Shown piece after piece: positions 1-8,501 of a stretch of DNA of 64,000 nucleotides. Within the stretch, counting starts at the first letter, position 1. Each line of letters opens with the position of its first letter. Source of the DNA: SHYQ01 sp041674525 (lineage in GTDB: Bacteria > Chloroflexota > Dehalococcoidia > UBA2979); assembly GCA_041674525.1 (NCBI GenBank), contig JBAYVN010000002.1, positions 1 through 64,000 of the forward strand, given 5' to 3'. Under the pieces are notes generated by a model, which saw only the letters and a program-made list of their open reading frames with translations, did no database searches and was not told where the DNA came from. The position numbers and the translations under genes were made by a program.

Positions 1-837
1 CCCGCCGAAGCCCCCGCCGATCTCCAGCGGCACCGCGCGGATCTTGCTCGCGGGCATCTGGAGAATCGTCGACATCGGGTCGCGCACCACCGCGAAGATC
101 CCCTGAGAGCTGCTCCAGATCGTCAGGCTGCCGTCCGGGCTCCACTCTGCCGTCGCCGAGTGCGGCTCGATGTAGCCCTGGTGCGCGGTGTCGTTGTGGA
201 ACTCGCCCTCCACGATCAGGTCGGCCTCCGCGAACCCCTGCGCCGGGTCGCCGAGGACCGACTGCAGGTGCGATCCGACGTTCGTGGGAGCGTCGCTGGA
301 GCCGATCGCCATCGCGCCGGGCGCAGCGCCCAGTGGCTCCGCGGTGCGCACCTGCGGGTGGATGATGGGCGCGGTCGGCTTGATCGCGTCGTACGCGGTC
401 AGCACCGGCGGCAGCACCTCGTACTCCACCTCGATCAGGTCGAGCGCGTCCTCCGCGATGTGCCACGAGGTGGCGGCGACGGCCGCCACGGGGTGACCGA
501 AGTACACGACCTTGTCGATCGCCATGAAGTTGCCGATGAGGAACCGCCGGCGGACCATCCCGGGCCCGGAGGCGACGAGGTCGTCGTTCGGCGACGGGAA
601 GTCCGTGCCGATGACCACTGCCTCGACGCCCGGGAGCGCGAGCGCCTTCGAGGCGTCGATCTTCTTGATGATGGCGTGGGCGTGCGGGCTCGTCTTGAGC
701 CGCGCGTACAGCATCCCCGGGAGCTTGATGTCCGCGCCGAAGCTCGCGTGACCGGTGACCTTGTCGATGCCGTCGGGCCGCACCGGGCTCTGTCCGACCA
801 GGCGGTAGGCCGTGCCGGGCTTGCTCTCCGTCGTCAT
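1..837 (-). CDS. Xanthine dehydrogenase/CoxL-family molybdopterin-binding subunit, N-terminal part
   Basis: The reading frame starts at ATG 837, behind an AGGGAG ribosome binding site, and stays open to the window edge, so about 279 N-terminal residues are visible. The start (MTTESKPGTAYRLVGQS, then RPDGIDKVTGHASFGADI) and the later PHAHAIIKKID and GHPVAAVAA segments match the Ald_Xan_dh_C hammerhead domain of the large subunit of molybdenum hydroxylases. The visible part ends in a glycine-rich IGGGFGG segment, the usual beginning of the molybdopterin domain. Family members oxidise purines, aldehydes, CO or aromatic and N-heterocyclic substrates, working with FAD and 2Fe-2S subunits. Those partners and the catalytic glutamate region lie outside the window, so the substrate cannot be assigned. 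Confidence 0.88.
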   Translation of the reverse strand, partial: MTTESKPGTAYRLVGQSPVRPDGIDKVTGHASFGADIKLPGMLYARLKTSPHAHAIIKKIDASKALALPGVEAVVIGTDFPSPNDDLVASGPGMVRRRFLIGNFMAIDKVVYFGHPVAAVAATSWHIAEDALDLIEVEYEVLPPVLTAYDAIKPTAPIIHPQVRTAEPLGAAPGAMAIGSSDAPTNVGSHLQSVLGDPAQGFAEADLIVEGEFHNDTAHQGYIEPHSATAEWSPDGSLTIWSSSQGIFAVVRDPMSTILQMPASKIRAVPLEIGGGFGG

Positions 838-1033
838 CTCGCACTCCCTGATCGCGCGCGCGGCGTCGAGGGGGCACGCCCTTGTCGCCCCCGGCCTGCG
901 GGCCACGATACGCACTCTCCCCGCTCCGCGCATCGTCAGCAAGGCAGCTCCGGCGCGGCGGCGCCGGTTGCGGTACCCGCGAGTATGATGCCTCGGCAGC
1001 GGCGCGCCCCGGGCGGCGCGAGAGGAGCAACCC

Positions 1034-2356
1034 ACGGCGACCGAGGACCCGCCGAGCACCGCGCCCGCGGCCGCGCAGCCCACGGCCGCGCAGCCCACGG
1101 CCACCGCCCCCGCCCACGACGGTGGGGGACGCGTCTCTGCGCTCCGCGCGGCGTTCGTCTCCTTCGAGGAGCGCGATTTCCGCTACCTCGGCCTCTCGAG
1201 CCTTGCGATCGGGTTCGGCCAGTGGGCGCAGCAGCTGGCCCTCGCGTGGCTCGCGCTGGAGCTGACGGGCTCAGCGGTGCAACTGGGCGCGATCTCCGCG
1301 TTCCGGGGCGGCGTGGGGGCGCTTACGGCACCCCTGGGCGGGTACCTCGCCGACCGCTTCCCGCGGCGCATGGTGATCGTGTGGACCACCATCGCCAGCG
1401 CATTGCAGGCGTCGATCTTCGCGATCCTGATCCTCGCGGGACACATCGAGCTGTGGCACGTCTACGTGCTGGCGTTCGCAGGGGGCGTCATCCAGTCCTT
1501 CACGCAGCCGGCGCGCCAGGCCTTCGTCTACGACATCTCCACGGACGAGACGCTCCTGAACGCGGTGACCATGAACTCGGTGATGCAGAACGTCGCGAGG
1601 ATCGCGGGGCCCCCGCTCGCGGGCATGCTGATCGGGTTCTGGGGCACCGGCGCCCTGTTCGCAGTGCTGGCCGGGACGCAGCTCGTCGCGATGGGCTTCA
1701 CCGCGATGATCAGCAACCGCACCCGCCAGCGCCGCCTCGACGGCGGTCGCGGCCTCAGCGCGGCACTCCGCGACGTGGTGGACGGCTTCCGGTACACGTG
1801 GAAGGACCGCATGGTGCTGGGACTGATGGTCGTGCACGCGATCCCCACGCTGCTGGTCGTCCCGTACCTGCCCTTCATCGCGATCGTGTCGAAGGATGTG
1901 CTCCACCGCGGTCCCGAGGGCTACGGCCAGCTGGCCTCGATGGCGGGGTGGGGCTCGGTGCTGGGCCTGATGATGCTCACGATGCTCGGCAACCCGCGGC
2001 GCAAGGGGTTGCTGATGATCACAGGGCTCACCGTCTACGCGCTGATGGTCCTGATCTTCGCGGTGTCGCACAACTTCCTGCTGTCGATGGCGGCGCTGGC
2101 GCTGTGCGGACTCTTCTCCTCGTTCGGCTTCACACTGAACAACACGCTGATCCAGATCGCCACGAAGAACGAGTACCGCGGCCGCGTGATGTCCGTCTGG
2201 CAGCTCGTCGCCGGACTGCAACCGCTGGGCGCGCTGCCGATGGGGTTCCTGGTGCAGCGCTACGGGCCGCCGATCGGTCTCGGATCCTTCATGGCCGCGG
2301 CGTTCGTGGCGATGCTCCTCTTCGCCGTCACCTTCGGATCCGTGCGGCGCGCCTGA
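1034..2356 (+). CDS. MFS transporter (MFS_3/EntS-like), start codon non-canonical or uncertain
   Basis: A twelve-helix major facilitator. The N-terminal ERDFRYLGLSSLAIGFGQW, WLALELTGSAVQLG and the loop GGYLADRFPRR are typical of the MFS_3 (enterobactin-exporter-like) branch, which usually exports small molecules. The first standard start is GTG 1277, but family-like sequence extends about 80 codons upstream of it. Between the in-frame stop at 986 and 1277 there is no ATG, GTG or TTG codon. The best-placed candidate is ACG 1034, six bases behind GAGGAG at 1022-1027, giving 440 residues, a normal length. A frameshift downstream of ATG 985/988 (another frame) or an assembly error is the alternative. 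The proline/alanine-rich residues 5-30 are probably a cytoplasmic tail. Confidence 0.8.
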   Translation, partial: TATEDPPSTAPAAAQPTAAQPTATAPAHDGGGRVSALRAAFVSFEERDFRYLGLSSLAIGFGQWAQQLALAWLALELTGSAVQLGAISAFRGGVGALTAPLGGYLADRFPRRMVIVWTTIASALQASIFAILILAGHIELWHVYVLAFAGGVIQSFTQPARQAFVYDISTDETLLNAVTMNSVMQNVARIAGPPLAGMLIGFWGTGALFAVLAGTQLVAMGFTAMISNRTRQRRLDGGRGLSAALRDVVDGFRYTWKDRMVLGLMVVHAIPTLLVVPYLPFIAIVSKDVLHRGPEGYGQLASMAGWGSVLGLMMLTMLGNPRRKGLLMITGLTVYALMVLIFAVSHNFLLSMAALALCGLFSSFGFTLNNTLIQIATKNEYRGRVMSVWQLVAGLQPLGALPMGFLVQRYGPPIGLGSFMAAAFVAMLLFAVTFGSVRRA

Positions 2357-2385
2357 GCACGCGGCCGAGGTGCTGCGGTGCCGCC

Positions 2386-2733
2386 TCAGGCGGGCCGCAT
2401 CCACGGCTCCTCGAACGCGCGGGCCACATCGAGGAACTCGAACCCGTGGAGGACGGCGTAGTACTCGTCGATGTTGGTGTCGCCGATGTGCTGGTAGGTC
2501 TCGGCGGCGAACTCGGCGCGCACGCGGTCCAGGTGCTGCTTGTGGATCGTGAACTGCACCTCGATGCCGTGCCGCTCCCAGATCAGCTGCTGAAGCGGCA
2601 CCGGCTTGTCCGAGGCGCTGCCGATGATGTAGCCCAGCTCCTGCGCGCGCCGCACCATCGCCAGCGTCACGCGGCCGGGCGGGTCGCCGACCTCCAGTGT
2701 GCCGTCCATGTCGAAGCTGATCAGTCGCGCCAC
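2386..2733 (-). CDS. Small HAD-like hydrolase
   Basis: 115 residues. The N-terminal ISFDMDGTLEVGDPPG carries the DxDGT motif I of haloacid-dehalogenase-fold phosphatases, with the nucleophilic Asp at about residue 8. SASDKP at about 40 could serve as motif II, and GDTNIDEYYA at about 84 resembles the acidic motif IV. The protein is much shorter than typical cap-containing HADs and appears to be a capless core. It lies 28 bases downstream of the alpha/beta hydrolase gene on the same strand, so the two are probably co-transcribed. The substrate is unknown. Confidence 0.75.
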   Translation of the reverse strand: MARLISFDMDGTLEVGDPPGRVTLAMVRRAQELGYIIGSASDKPVPLQQLIWERHGIEVQFTIHKQHLDRVRAEFAAETYQHIGDTNIDEYYAVLHGFEFLDVARAFEEPWMRPA

Positions 2734-2760
2734 GGTGCGCCCCGTCCCGGAACCTGCACG

Positions 2761-3711
2761 CTAGCCGACGGCATCGGCGGCCTCGATGATGTGGCGCGCC
2801 ACCACCTCTGGTTCCTCCATCGGGATGAAGTGGCCCAGGTGGGTCAGGTGGAAGTCCGTACCGTCCGTCATCTTCGCCGCGAGGTCCGGCATGGTGCCCG
2901 ACACGGCGAACGGCGGCGGCTGCTCGCCGGGCGCGGCCGTCCGGGCGCGGAGCACGCGCACCGGGATCGTCAGCTTCTGCAGCTCGGACACCAGCTCCGA
3001 GCCCGGCCGCACGCGGCCCGCGTACACCGCGGCCTCCACGGGGGGCGGGCACGCCAGCACGTAGCCCTCGCCGGCGTCCGAGGGCAGCAGGCCGTGCACG
3101 GCGTAGTCGCGCAGCACCTCCGCGCGCCAGGTGCTGAAGGGGAATCGTCCGGCGTACCGGTCGATCATCTCCTCAGGCGACGCCCACTCGTTCCGGCGCC
3201 GCAGCACGAAGTCGAACTGGTTCGGCCGGTCCGGGCGGTCGGCGCGGGTCGGGCTGTCGAGGATCGTCGGGTCGATCAGCACCAGGCTGGCGATCCGCTC
3301 GGGGCAGTGGGTCGCGGCGTCCGCCATGGTGTGGCCGCCCATGGAGTGCCCTACCCCGATCACCTCGTGCAGGTCGAGGCCCTCGATCAGCCCCGCGACG
3401 TCCTCGCCGAGCCGGGACCAGGTGTACGGCGGCTCCGGCTTGCTGCTCCGGCCGTGCCCCCGGAGGTCGACGGCGATGACGCGCCGGCCGGGAAGACGCC
3501 GTGCCACCTGGTCCCACACCCGCGCGTGGAACCCGGTGCCGTGGACGAGGACGATCGGGGCCCCCTCGCCGGACCACTCGAAGGCGACCAGCGTCACCCC
3601 GGTAATCTCGCGGCGGAACTCCCGCGGCTGCTCGGCGTCGGAACGCCGCGGGAGCGCACGATCGAGTGCACGACCGGGGGCACGATCGGGGGAATGAGAG
3701 GGCTCGGTCAT
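2761..3711 (-). CDS. Alpha/beta hydrolase
   Basis: 316 residues from ATG 3711, chosen because CGGAG sits six bases upstream; an in-frame ATG at 3747 lacks such a site. Visible fold markers are the oxyanion segment VLVHGTGFHARVWDQ, DLRGHGRSS, the nucleophile elbow GVGHSMGGHTMAD (Ser about residue 123) and the C-terminal catalytic His in HLTHLGHFIPMEEPE. These are the alpha/beta hydrolase_1 features of esterases, lactonases and C-C bond hydrolases. The first 35 residues are Arg/Asp/Pro-rich and probably disordered. It is the first gene of a small minus-strand pair with the HAD-like gene. Substrate cannot be read from sequence. Confidence 0.85.
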   Translation of the reverse strand: MTEPSHSPDRAPGRALDRALPRRSDAEQPREFRREITGVTLVAFEWSGEGAPIVLVHGTGFHARVWDQVARRLPGRRVIAVDLRGHGRSSKPEPPYTWSRLGEDVAGLIEGLDLHEVIGVGHSMGGHTMADAATHCPERIASLVLIDPTILDSPTRADRPDRPNQFDFVLRRRNEWASPEEMIDRYAGRFPFSTWRAEVLRDYAVHGLLPSDAGEGYVLACPPPVEAAVYAGRVRPGSELVSELQKLTIPVRVLRARTAAPGEQPPPFAVSGTMPDLAAKMTDGTDFHLTHLGHFIPMEEPEVVARHIIEAADAVG

Positions 3712-3868
3712 GCGTCGCTCCGGTTCGTCCTGTGGTCGAGCGGTCATGATACGCAGGATGACCCCAGGAGGGCGGGACGGGTACGCGGCCCTTGAGCGCC
3801 CCCTGATGGGAAGGCGCGCGCGAATCCCGTAACCTCTCGGGCAGGGCGCGCGGTCACGAGGAGGCCCG

Positions 3869-6055
3869 GTGGGCAGGAATCATCCGATCTTCGCGGGCGC
3901 CCGCTTCCGCGGTGTGGCGCTGATCGCCCTGGTCGCCGTGCCGCTCCTCGCACTCACCACTTACTCCAACGCGCGGCAGCGGGCGGATGCGCGGGAGGAC
4001 GCACAGGCCCGTGCGCTGAACATCGCCATCCTGGCCCAGCACGAGTACCAGAACCGCCTGGATGCCGCCCAGCAACTGCTCACCCCCGCACTGCCAATCC
4101 GCGGCGCGGACGTGATCGCACAGGTCAAGGCCAACCCTGCCGCCTGCAACCGGGTGATGGCCGACCTGCTGGGCCGACGGCCGGAGTACCTCAACCTCTT
4201 CCAGGTGGACCGCGAGGGCGACCTGATCTGCTCCGGCACGCCATCCACCGGGCCAGTGAACGTCGCCGATCGCGACTACTTCATCGCCGTCATGCGCACC
4301 GGGCGGCCCGCGGCCGGGGATCTGACCATCGGGCGGGTCAGCGGCAAGCCCGCGGTGATCGTCGCGAACCCGATCCTGGACGAGGCGGGCGCAGTGGTCG
4401 GGCTCGCGGCGGCGAGCCTCGATCTGTCGAACATCGTGCAGCTGCCAGAGGCGCTGGATCTCCCACCGGGCAGCACCGTCACGATGCTGGACGGCGCCGG
4501 GACGATCATGGCGCGCAACATGGATCCGAAGGGCTGGGTGGGGAAGCCCGGCCCGGAGATCGCGGGCCTCGGGAGCTCGGTCATGGCGAAGAACGGAACC
4601 ACCGTCGGCACCGGCGTGGACGGGGTGGCGCGGCTGTACGGCGTCGTCGCCTTGCGCCCCGGGGACGGCCCCACCCACGGGACGCTCCTCGTCGGCATCC
4701 CGACGAGGACGGCGTACGGCAAGGCCGACGCGGCGTTCGCCGAGAACCTCACGTGGCTCGCCGCCGTCTGTGCCTTCGCGACCGCGGCCGCGTGGATCGG
4801 CGCGACGCGCCTCGTCATCAACCCGCTGCGCGCGATCTCGGTGGCGGTGCAGCGCATCGCGGCGGGCGATTTCCGCACGCGCACCGGCCTCGCCGATCGG
4901 CGGGGCGAGGTCGGCATGCTCGCGACGGCGGTGGACCGCATGGCCGAGCAGCTCACGGCCAGCCTCGCCGAGCAGGAGCGCGACCGCCAGGAGATGGCGA
5001 CCCTGCTCTCCACCGCACCCAGCGTGATCGTGGTGGCGAACCGGGACGGGACCGTCACCCGTATCAACCGCACCGTCGACACGCACTTCGGCTGGCCGGC
5101 CGAGGAGTTCGTGGGCCGCGACCTGAACATGCTCTTCGACGCGCCCGTGATCCCCACAGCGGGCCGCATAGAGGCCCCGCACATCGTCGAGCGCCTGGGC
5201 CTGCGCCGGAACGGCGACACCTTCCCGGCCGAGGTGGACATCCGCGAGGTGGAGGGCTCGTCGGGGGCACGGTACGTGGTCATCGTGCGCAATCTCACGG
5301 AACGGCGGCGCATGGAGGCGGAGCGCGAGATGGGGCGCCTTGCCGTCGCCCGCGCGGAGTTCCTGCGCACGCTCAGCCACGAGTTGCGCTCGCCGCTGAC
5401 CGCGGTCGTGGGATTCGCGCAGTTGATCGCCGCCGATGCTACCGGCGACCGCATGCGCCGCCAGGCGCAGGACATCGAGGATGCCGGCCGCCACATGCTG
5501 GCGCTGGTCAACGATCTCCTGGACCTCGCGCGGATCGACGCCGGGCACTGGGAGGTGAACCTCGCCGAGGTGGACGTCACGCACCTGCTGAGCGGCGTCG
5601 CGGAGGGCCTGCGCGCGCGCGCCACGGAGCGCGGGCTGGGCCTGGGCGTCTACACCTCGCCCGAACCCGCGATCGCCGTCACGGACGCGCGCATCCTCCG
5701 TGAGATCGCCACCAACCTCATCGAGAATGCGATCAAGTACACGGACGCGGGCGCCGTCGCCGTTCGTGCCACGATCGCGAAGGACACGCTGGAGCTGGAG
5801 GTCGTCGACACGGGGATCGGGATCCCCCCCGATCGGCTCGAATCGGTGTTCGACGAGTTCGAGCAGGTGACGCCGACGGGCGCGGAACACGGCGCGGGGC
5901 TCGGACTCGCCATCACGCGCAAGCTCGTTGCGCTCCTCGGTGGGACGATCGGGGTCGTGTCGACACCGGGGACGGGGTCCGTCTTCACCGTCCGCCTGCC
6001 GCTGAACGCGGCGGGCGCGTCGGTCGGGGGCAGCGCGATGACCCGCCCGGCGTAG
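3869..6055 (+). CDS. Membrane sensor histidine kinase (PDC-type sensor, HAMP, PAS, HisKA, HATPase)
   Basis: 728 residues from GTG 3869 behind ACGAGGAGG. Order: TM1 at about 13-31; a periplasmic region of about 260 residues of PDC/dCACHE character; TM2 at about 295-313; HAMP 313-365; PAS about 372-480 (VIVVANRDGTVTRINRTVD); HisKA with SHELRSPLTAVVGFAQLI and phospho-acceptor His504; and a HATPase_c domain with N box NLIENAIKYTDAGAV, G1 DTGIGIPPD and G2 GAGLGLAITRKL. It should sense an extracytoplasmic small ligand and autophosphorylate. The receiver gene that follows 30 bases later is the obvious partner. Confidence 0.93.
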   Translation: MGRNHPIFAGARFRGVALIALVAVPLLALTTYSNARQRADAREDAQARALNIAILAQHEYQNRLDAAQQLLTPALPIRGADVIAQVKANPAACNRVMADLLGRRPEYLNLFQVDREGDLICSGTPSTGPVNVADRDYFIAVMRTGRPAAGDLTIGRVSGKPAVIVANPILDEAGAVVGLAAASLDLSNIVQLPEALDLPPGSTVTMLDGAGTIMARNMDPKGWVGKPGPEIAGLGSSVMAKNGTTVGTGVDGVARLYGVVALRPGDGPTHGTLLVGIPTRTAYGKADAAFAENLTWLAAVCAFATAAAWIGATRLVINPLRAISVAVQRIAAGDFRTRTGLADRRGEVGMLATAVDRMAEQLTASLAEQERDRQEMATLLSTAPSVIVVANRDGTVTRINRTVDTHFGWPAEEFVGRDLNMLFDAPVIPTAGRIEAPHIVERLGLRRNGDTFPAEVDIREVEGSSGARYVVIVRNLTERRRMEAEREMGRLAVARAEFLRTLSHELRSPLTAVVGFAQLIAADATGDRMRRQAQDIEDAGRHMLALVNDLLDLARIDAGHWEVNLAEVDVTHLLSGVAEGLRARATERGLGLGVYTSPEPAIAVTDARILREIATNLIENAIKYTDAGAVAVRATIAKDTLELEVVDTGIGIPPDRLESVFDEFEQVTPTGAEHGAGLGLAITRKLVALLGGTIGVVSTPGTGSVFTVRLPLNAAGASVGGSAMTRPA

Positions 6056-6085
6056 GGCGCTGAGGCGCGGCGAGGAGAACGACGC

Positions 6086-6502
6086 ATGCCCGAGGTCAGA
6101 ACGCGACGCATCGTCGCGGTCGACGACGACGAGCGCACGCTGCGGGTGCTGGTGGATGCGCTGGGCTCGTCGAGCCAGCACGTCCTCACGTTCGACCGGG
6201 GCGAGGTCGCGCTGATGTACCTCGAAGAGGCGCACGAGTGCGACCTGCTCATCCTCGACGTCGAGATGCCGGGGATGGACGGCTTCGCGGTCGCGCGCGC
6301 GGTGCGCGCCCTGCCGCACCTGGCATCGATGCCGATCCTCGCGCTCACCGGCATGACCGGTCCGGGGGACGCGGTCGCCATCCTGCGGGCGGGGGCCGAC
6401 GCCTACCAGGCGAAGCCGGTGGACATCCGCGAACTGCGCGCGCTCGTCGAGCGCCTCGTGAGCCCCTCGATCCTGAGCGAGGGCGGCGACGGCACGGCCT
6501 GA
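6086..6502 (+). CDS. Single-domain response regulator (CheY-like receiver)
   Basis: 138 residues consisting only of a receiver domain: acidic pocket VDDDE at 13-16, phospho-acceptor Asp58 in LLILDVEMPGMDG, switch Thr88 in LALTGMTG and Lys110 in YQAKPVD. There is no output domain, so it probably acts through protein-protein contact or a phosphorelay. It starts 30 bases after the histidine kinase, behind GGCGAGGAG, and is very likely its cognate partner. The next gene is convergent. Confidence 0.93.
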   Translation: MPEVRTRRIVAVDDDERTLRVLVDALGSSSQHVLTFDRGEVALMYLEEAHECDLLILDVEMPGMDGFAVARAVRALPHLASMPILALTGMTGPGDAVAILRAGADAYQAKPVDIRELRALVERLVSPSILSEGGDGTA

Positions 6503-6511
6503 CTCGCCGGC

Positions 6512-8200
6512 TCAGGCTGCGGACGACGTCTCGGGACGGGCATCGCCTTCGGTCCCGGGGACCTCGGCGGCCGGCGCAGGCGACGGCGTCCGCAACTCCT
6601 CCACGGACTTGAGGTCCGCGGTCGACCTCAGCCCGATGATCTGGCCGTTGACGTTCCAGAACGAGGCTCCGTCGACCTGGTCCTGGATCCGGCGGCAGGC
6701 CGTTCCGATCTGGACCACCAGTCCCGGCTGCACCGTCCGCATCACGCGGATCGTCGCCTCCGGTTCGTCCGAGGTGACGTGCACCTCGGTCACGGTGCCC
6801 TCGCGCGATCCCATGATGCCGGTGTCGACGCCGGTGCGAACCTCGATCGACCCGCCGACGATGCGGCCCTGCGATCCCGTGCGCACGCTGTCGGCCGTGA
6901 TCCGGCAGTTTACGATCTCACCGATGACGTTCACCGCGCCCGCAACGTGGGCCTCGGTCGTGTGCAGATAGCGCGCGCTGAGTTCGCCGCCGACCTCGAA
7001 CACGGACTCGCGCTCACCTACCGTACCCAGCACCGACAGGTCCGTCCCCGCGGTGATCGAGGCGCCCTCGACCAGGCCACGCACGTTCACCGACCCGCCC
7101 GCCACGATCGAGAAGCCGGACTTCACGTCGCCACGCACGATCACATCGCCCGGGAACTCGATGTTCCCGACCGCGTAGTTCACGTCGCCCGGCACCTCGA
7201 AGATCGGGAGCACCTCCACCGCGCCGCGCGGACTGAGCACGGGGCGGCCCACGATCGTGGCGAGCAGCACGTCGCCCTCGACGCGCGTGTTGGTGCCGGC
7301 AAGCCGCGCGAGGTCGATGTTGCGCGCGCGCGGAGGCTCCAGCACGCTGCCCAGCACGTCGCAGCCCGGCGTCCCCTCCACCGCGGGGTGCTTCGTGGCC
7401 AGCGGGACATCAACCGTCACGAAGCGCTGGACCGAGAGCGCGTGGAAGTCGACCGAGCCGTGACCGACGTGCATCGGCGTCGCCGGTGCGTCCGATTCGA
7501 TGTGGTACTCCAGGGTCGCGTCTTCCCCCGCCTGGGGCAGCGTCCCCCGCGCGATGCAGCACAGATCCGGCAGTGGCGTCCCGTCGCCGAAGGCGTCGAT
7601 GACGTCGTCCAGCAGCCCGGCGACCACTCCTTCCGCCTGCGCCAGCCCGCGCAGTTCGGTGGCGGTGACCAGTAGCGGCGGCGGCAGTGCATCCGCGACG
7701 GCCCCGCCCGGGGTCTCGGGCGGGGGCGCTGCGCTCGCCTCGACCGGCGGGCTTGCCCCGGCCGCAGGCGCAGCGGACGCGCCGGTGGACCCCGCGTCTT
7801 CCGGAACCCCGGCGGTCTCCTCGGTTGCCGCAGCGGGCTCGGGGGGGGCAGGTGGCGCGGGCGGGGGCGGATCGATCGGGATGGCGTACGCCGCGAGGCG
7901 ATCGAGGGAGACGACGATGGCACACGGTGAGCCGCTGTACGCGGGGGCCGCGACCTGCCCGATGCGAATGCGGGCCTCCGTCGCCGGGTCGGGATGGCTG
8001 TGCGCGTACCGCGAGAGCTCGCGCGCGACGTGGCCGCCATCGACGAGCCGGAGTGGACTGCTGCGCAGCGCGGCAACTACGGCCTCCAGCCCGGGGGCCT
8101 GCTCCCTGGAGGCGGCGGGCGGGATCAGCAGCTCGACCCAGCGTCCGCTGAAGACGACCTCGAAGCCTTGGGATGGCAGCGGTTCACGATCTGCCGTCAC
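6512..8200 (-). CDS. FapA family protein (DUF342)
   Basis: About 562 residues from GTG 8200, which has GGGGAG eight bases upstream; the open frame extends to 8293. The first 110 residues form a small alpha/beta region, followed by a Pro/Ala-rich linker (about 120-185). Residues about 250-500 are DUF342/FapA-like: FEVPGDVNYAVGNIEFPGDV, VRGDVKSGFSIVAGGSVNVR, GLVEGASITAGTDLSVLG, with repeated Gly/Val strands predicted to form a right-handed beta-helix. This is the family of bactofilin-like DUF342 proteins. In Vibrio, FapA interacts with a PTS component, but no PTS gene is visible here. It is convergent with the receiver gene, with only 9 bases between their ends. Function is unknown. Confidence 0.85.
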   Translation of the reverse strand: MTADREPLPSQGFEVVFSGRWVELLIPPAASREQAPGLEAVVAALRSSPLRLVDGGHVARELSRYAHSHPDPATEARIRIGQVAAPAYSGSPCAIVVSLDRLAAYAIPIDPPPPAPPAPPEPAAATEETAGVPEDAGSTGASAAPAAGASPPVEASAAPPPETPGGAVADALPPPLLVTATELRGLAQAEGVVAGLLDDVIDAFGDGTPLPDLCCIARGTLPQAGEDATLEYHIESDAPATPMHVGHGSVDFHALSVQRFVTVDVPLATKHPAVEGTPGCDVLGSVLEPPRARNIDLARLAGTNTRVEGDVLLATIVGRPVLSPRGAVEVLPIFEVPGDVNYAVGNIEFPGDVIVRGDVKSGFSIVAGGSVNVRGLVEGASITAGTDLSVLGTVGERESVFEVGGELSARYLHTTEAHVAGAVNVIGEIVNCRITADSVRTGSQGRIVGGSIEVRTGVDTGIMGSREGTVTEVHVTSDEPEATIRVMRTVQPGLVVQIGTACRRIQDQVDGASFWNVNGQIIGLRSTADLKSVEELRTPSPAPAAEVPGTEGDARPETSSAA

Positions 8201-8501
8201 GTCAGGATCTCCCCGGGTCACCCGTTTCTGATACGCGCTTCCGCCACGCGCTGGCCTGTCCCCTACATAATCGGCGCCCGCGCGAGGCGCCACATGGGGA
8301 ATTGCCCGCCCTCCTCGATTCGTGCGGAACGAAGGAGTCGAGCCTCGCGGATATCACATTCGCTATCATCGGCGAGCAGCCGAGGGAGCAGGCGTGCCGA
8401 CCGCCCTTCCCGGCCGCGTGTACCATGCGCGGACACTGCACCCGCCGGGGCATGCGACTCGCAGCTCCAGGCCAGGGGTGCTGGGCAGGCAGGACCCCCT
8501 C
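8201..8501. other. Intergenic region between divergent fapA-like and MFS genes
   Basis: 301 bases between divergent starts, which must carry both promoters. I see no clear -10/-35 pair, RNA gene or strong hairpin. Open frames across it have no recognisable protein features. Confidence 0.4.

Noticed and set aside
160..3795. Very long plus-strand open frame of more than 1200 codons
   Set aside because: It overlaps a molybdopterin hydroxylase, MFS, HAD and hydrolase genes in other frames. Its translation is Arg/His/Val-rich with no domain, a typical high-GC shadow.
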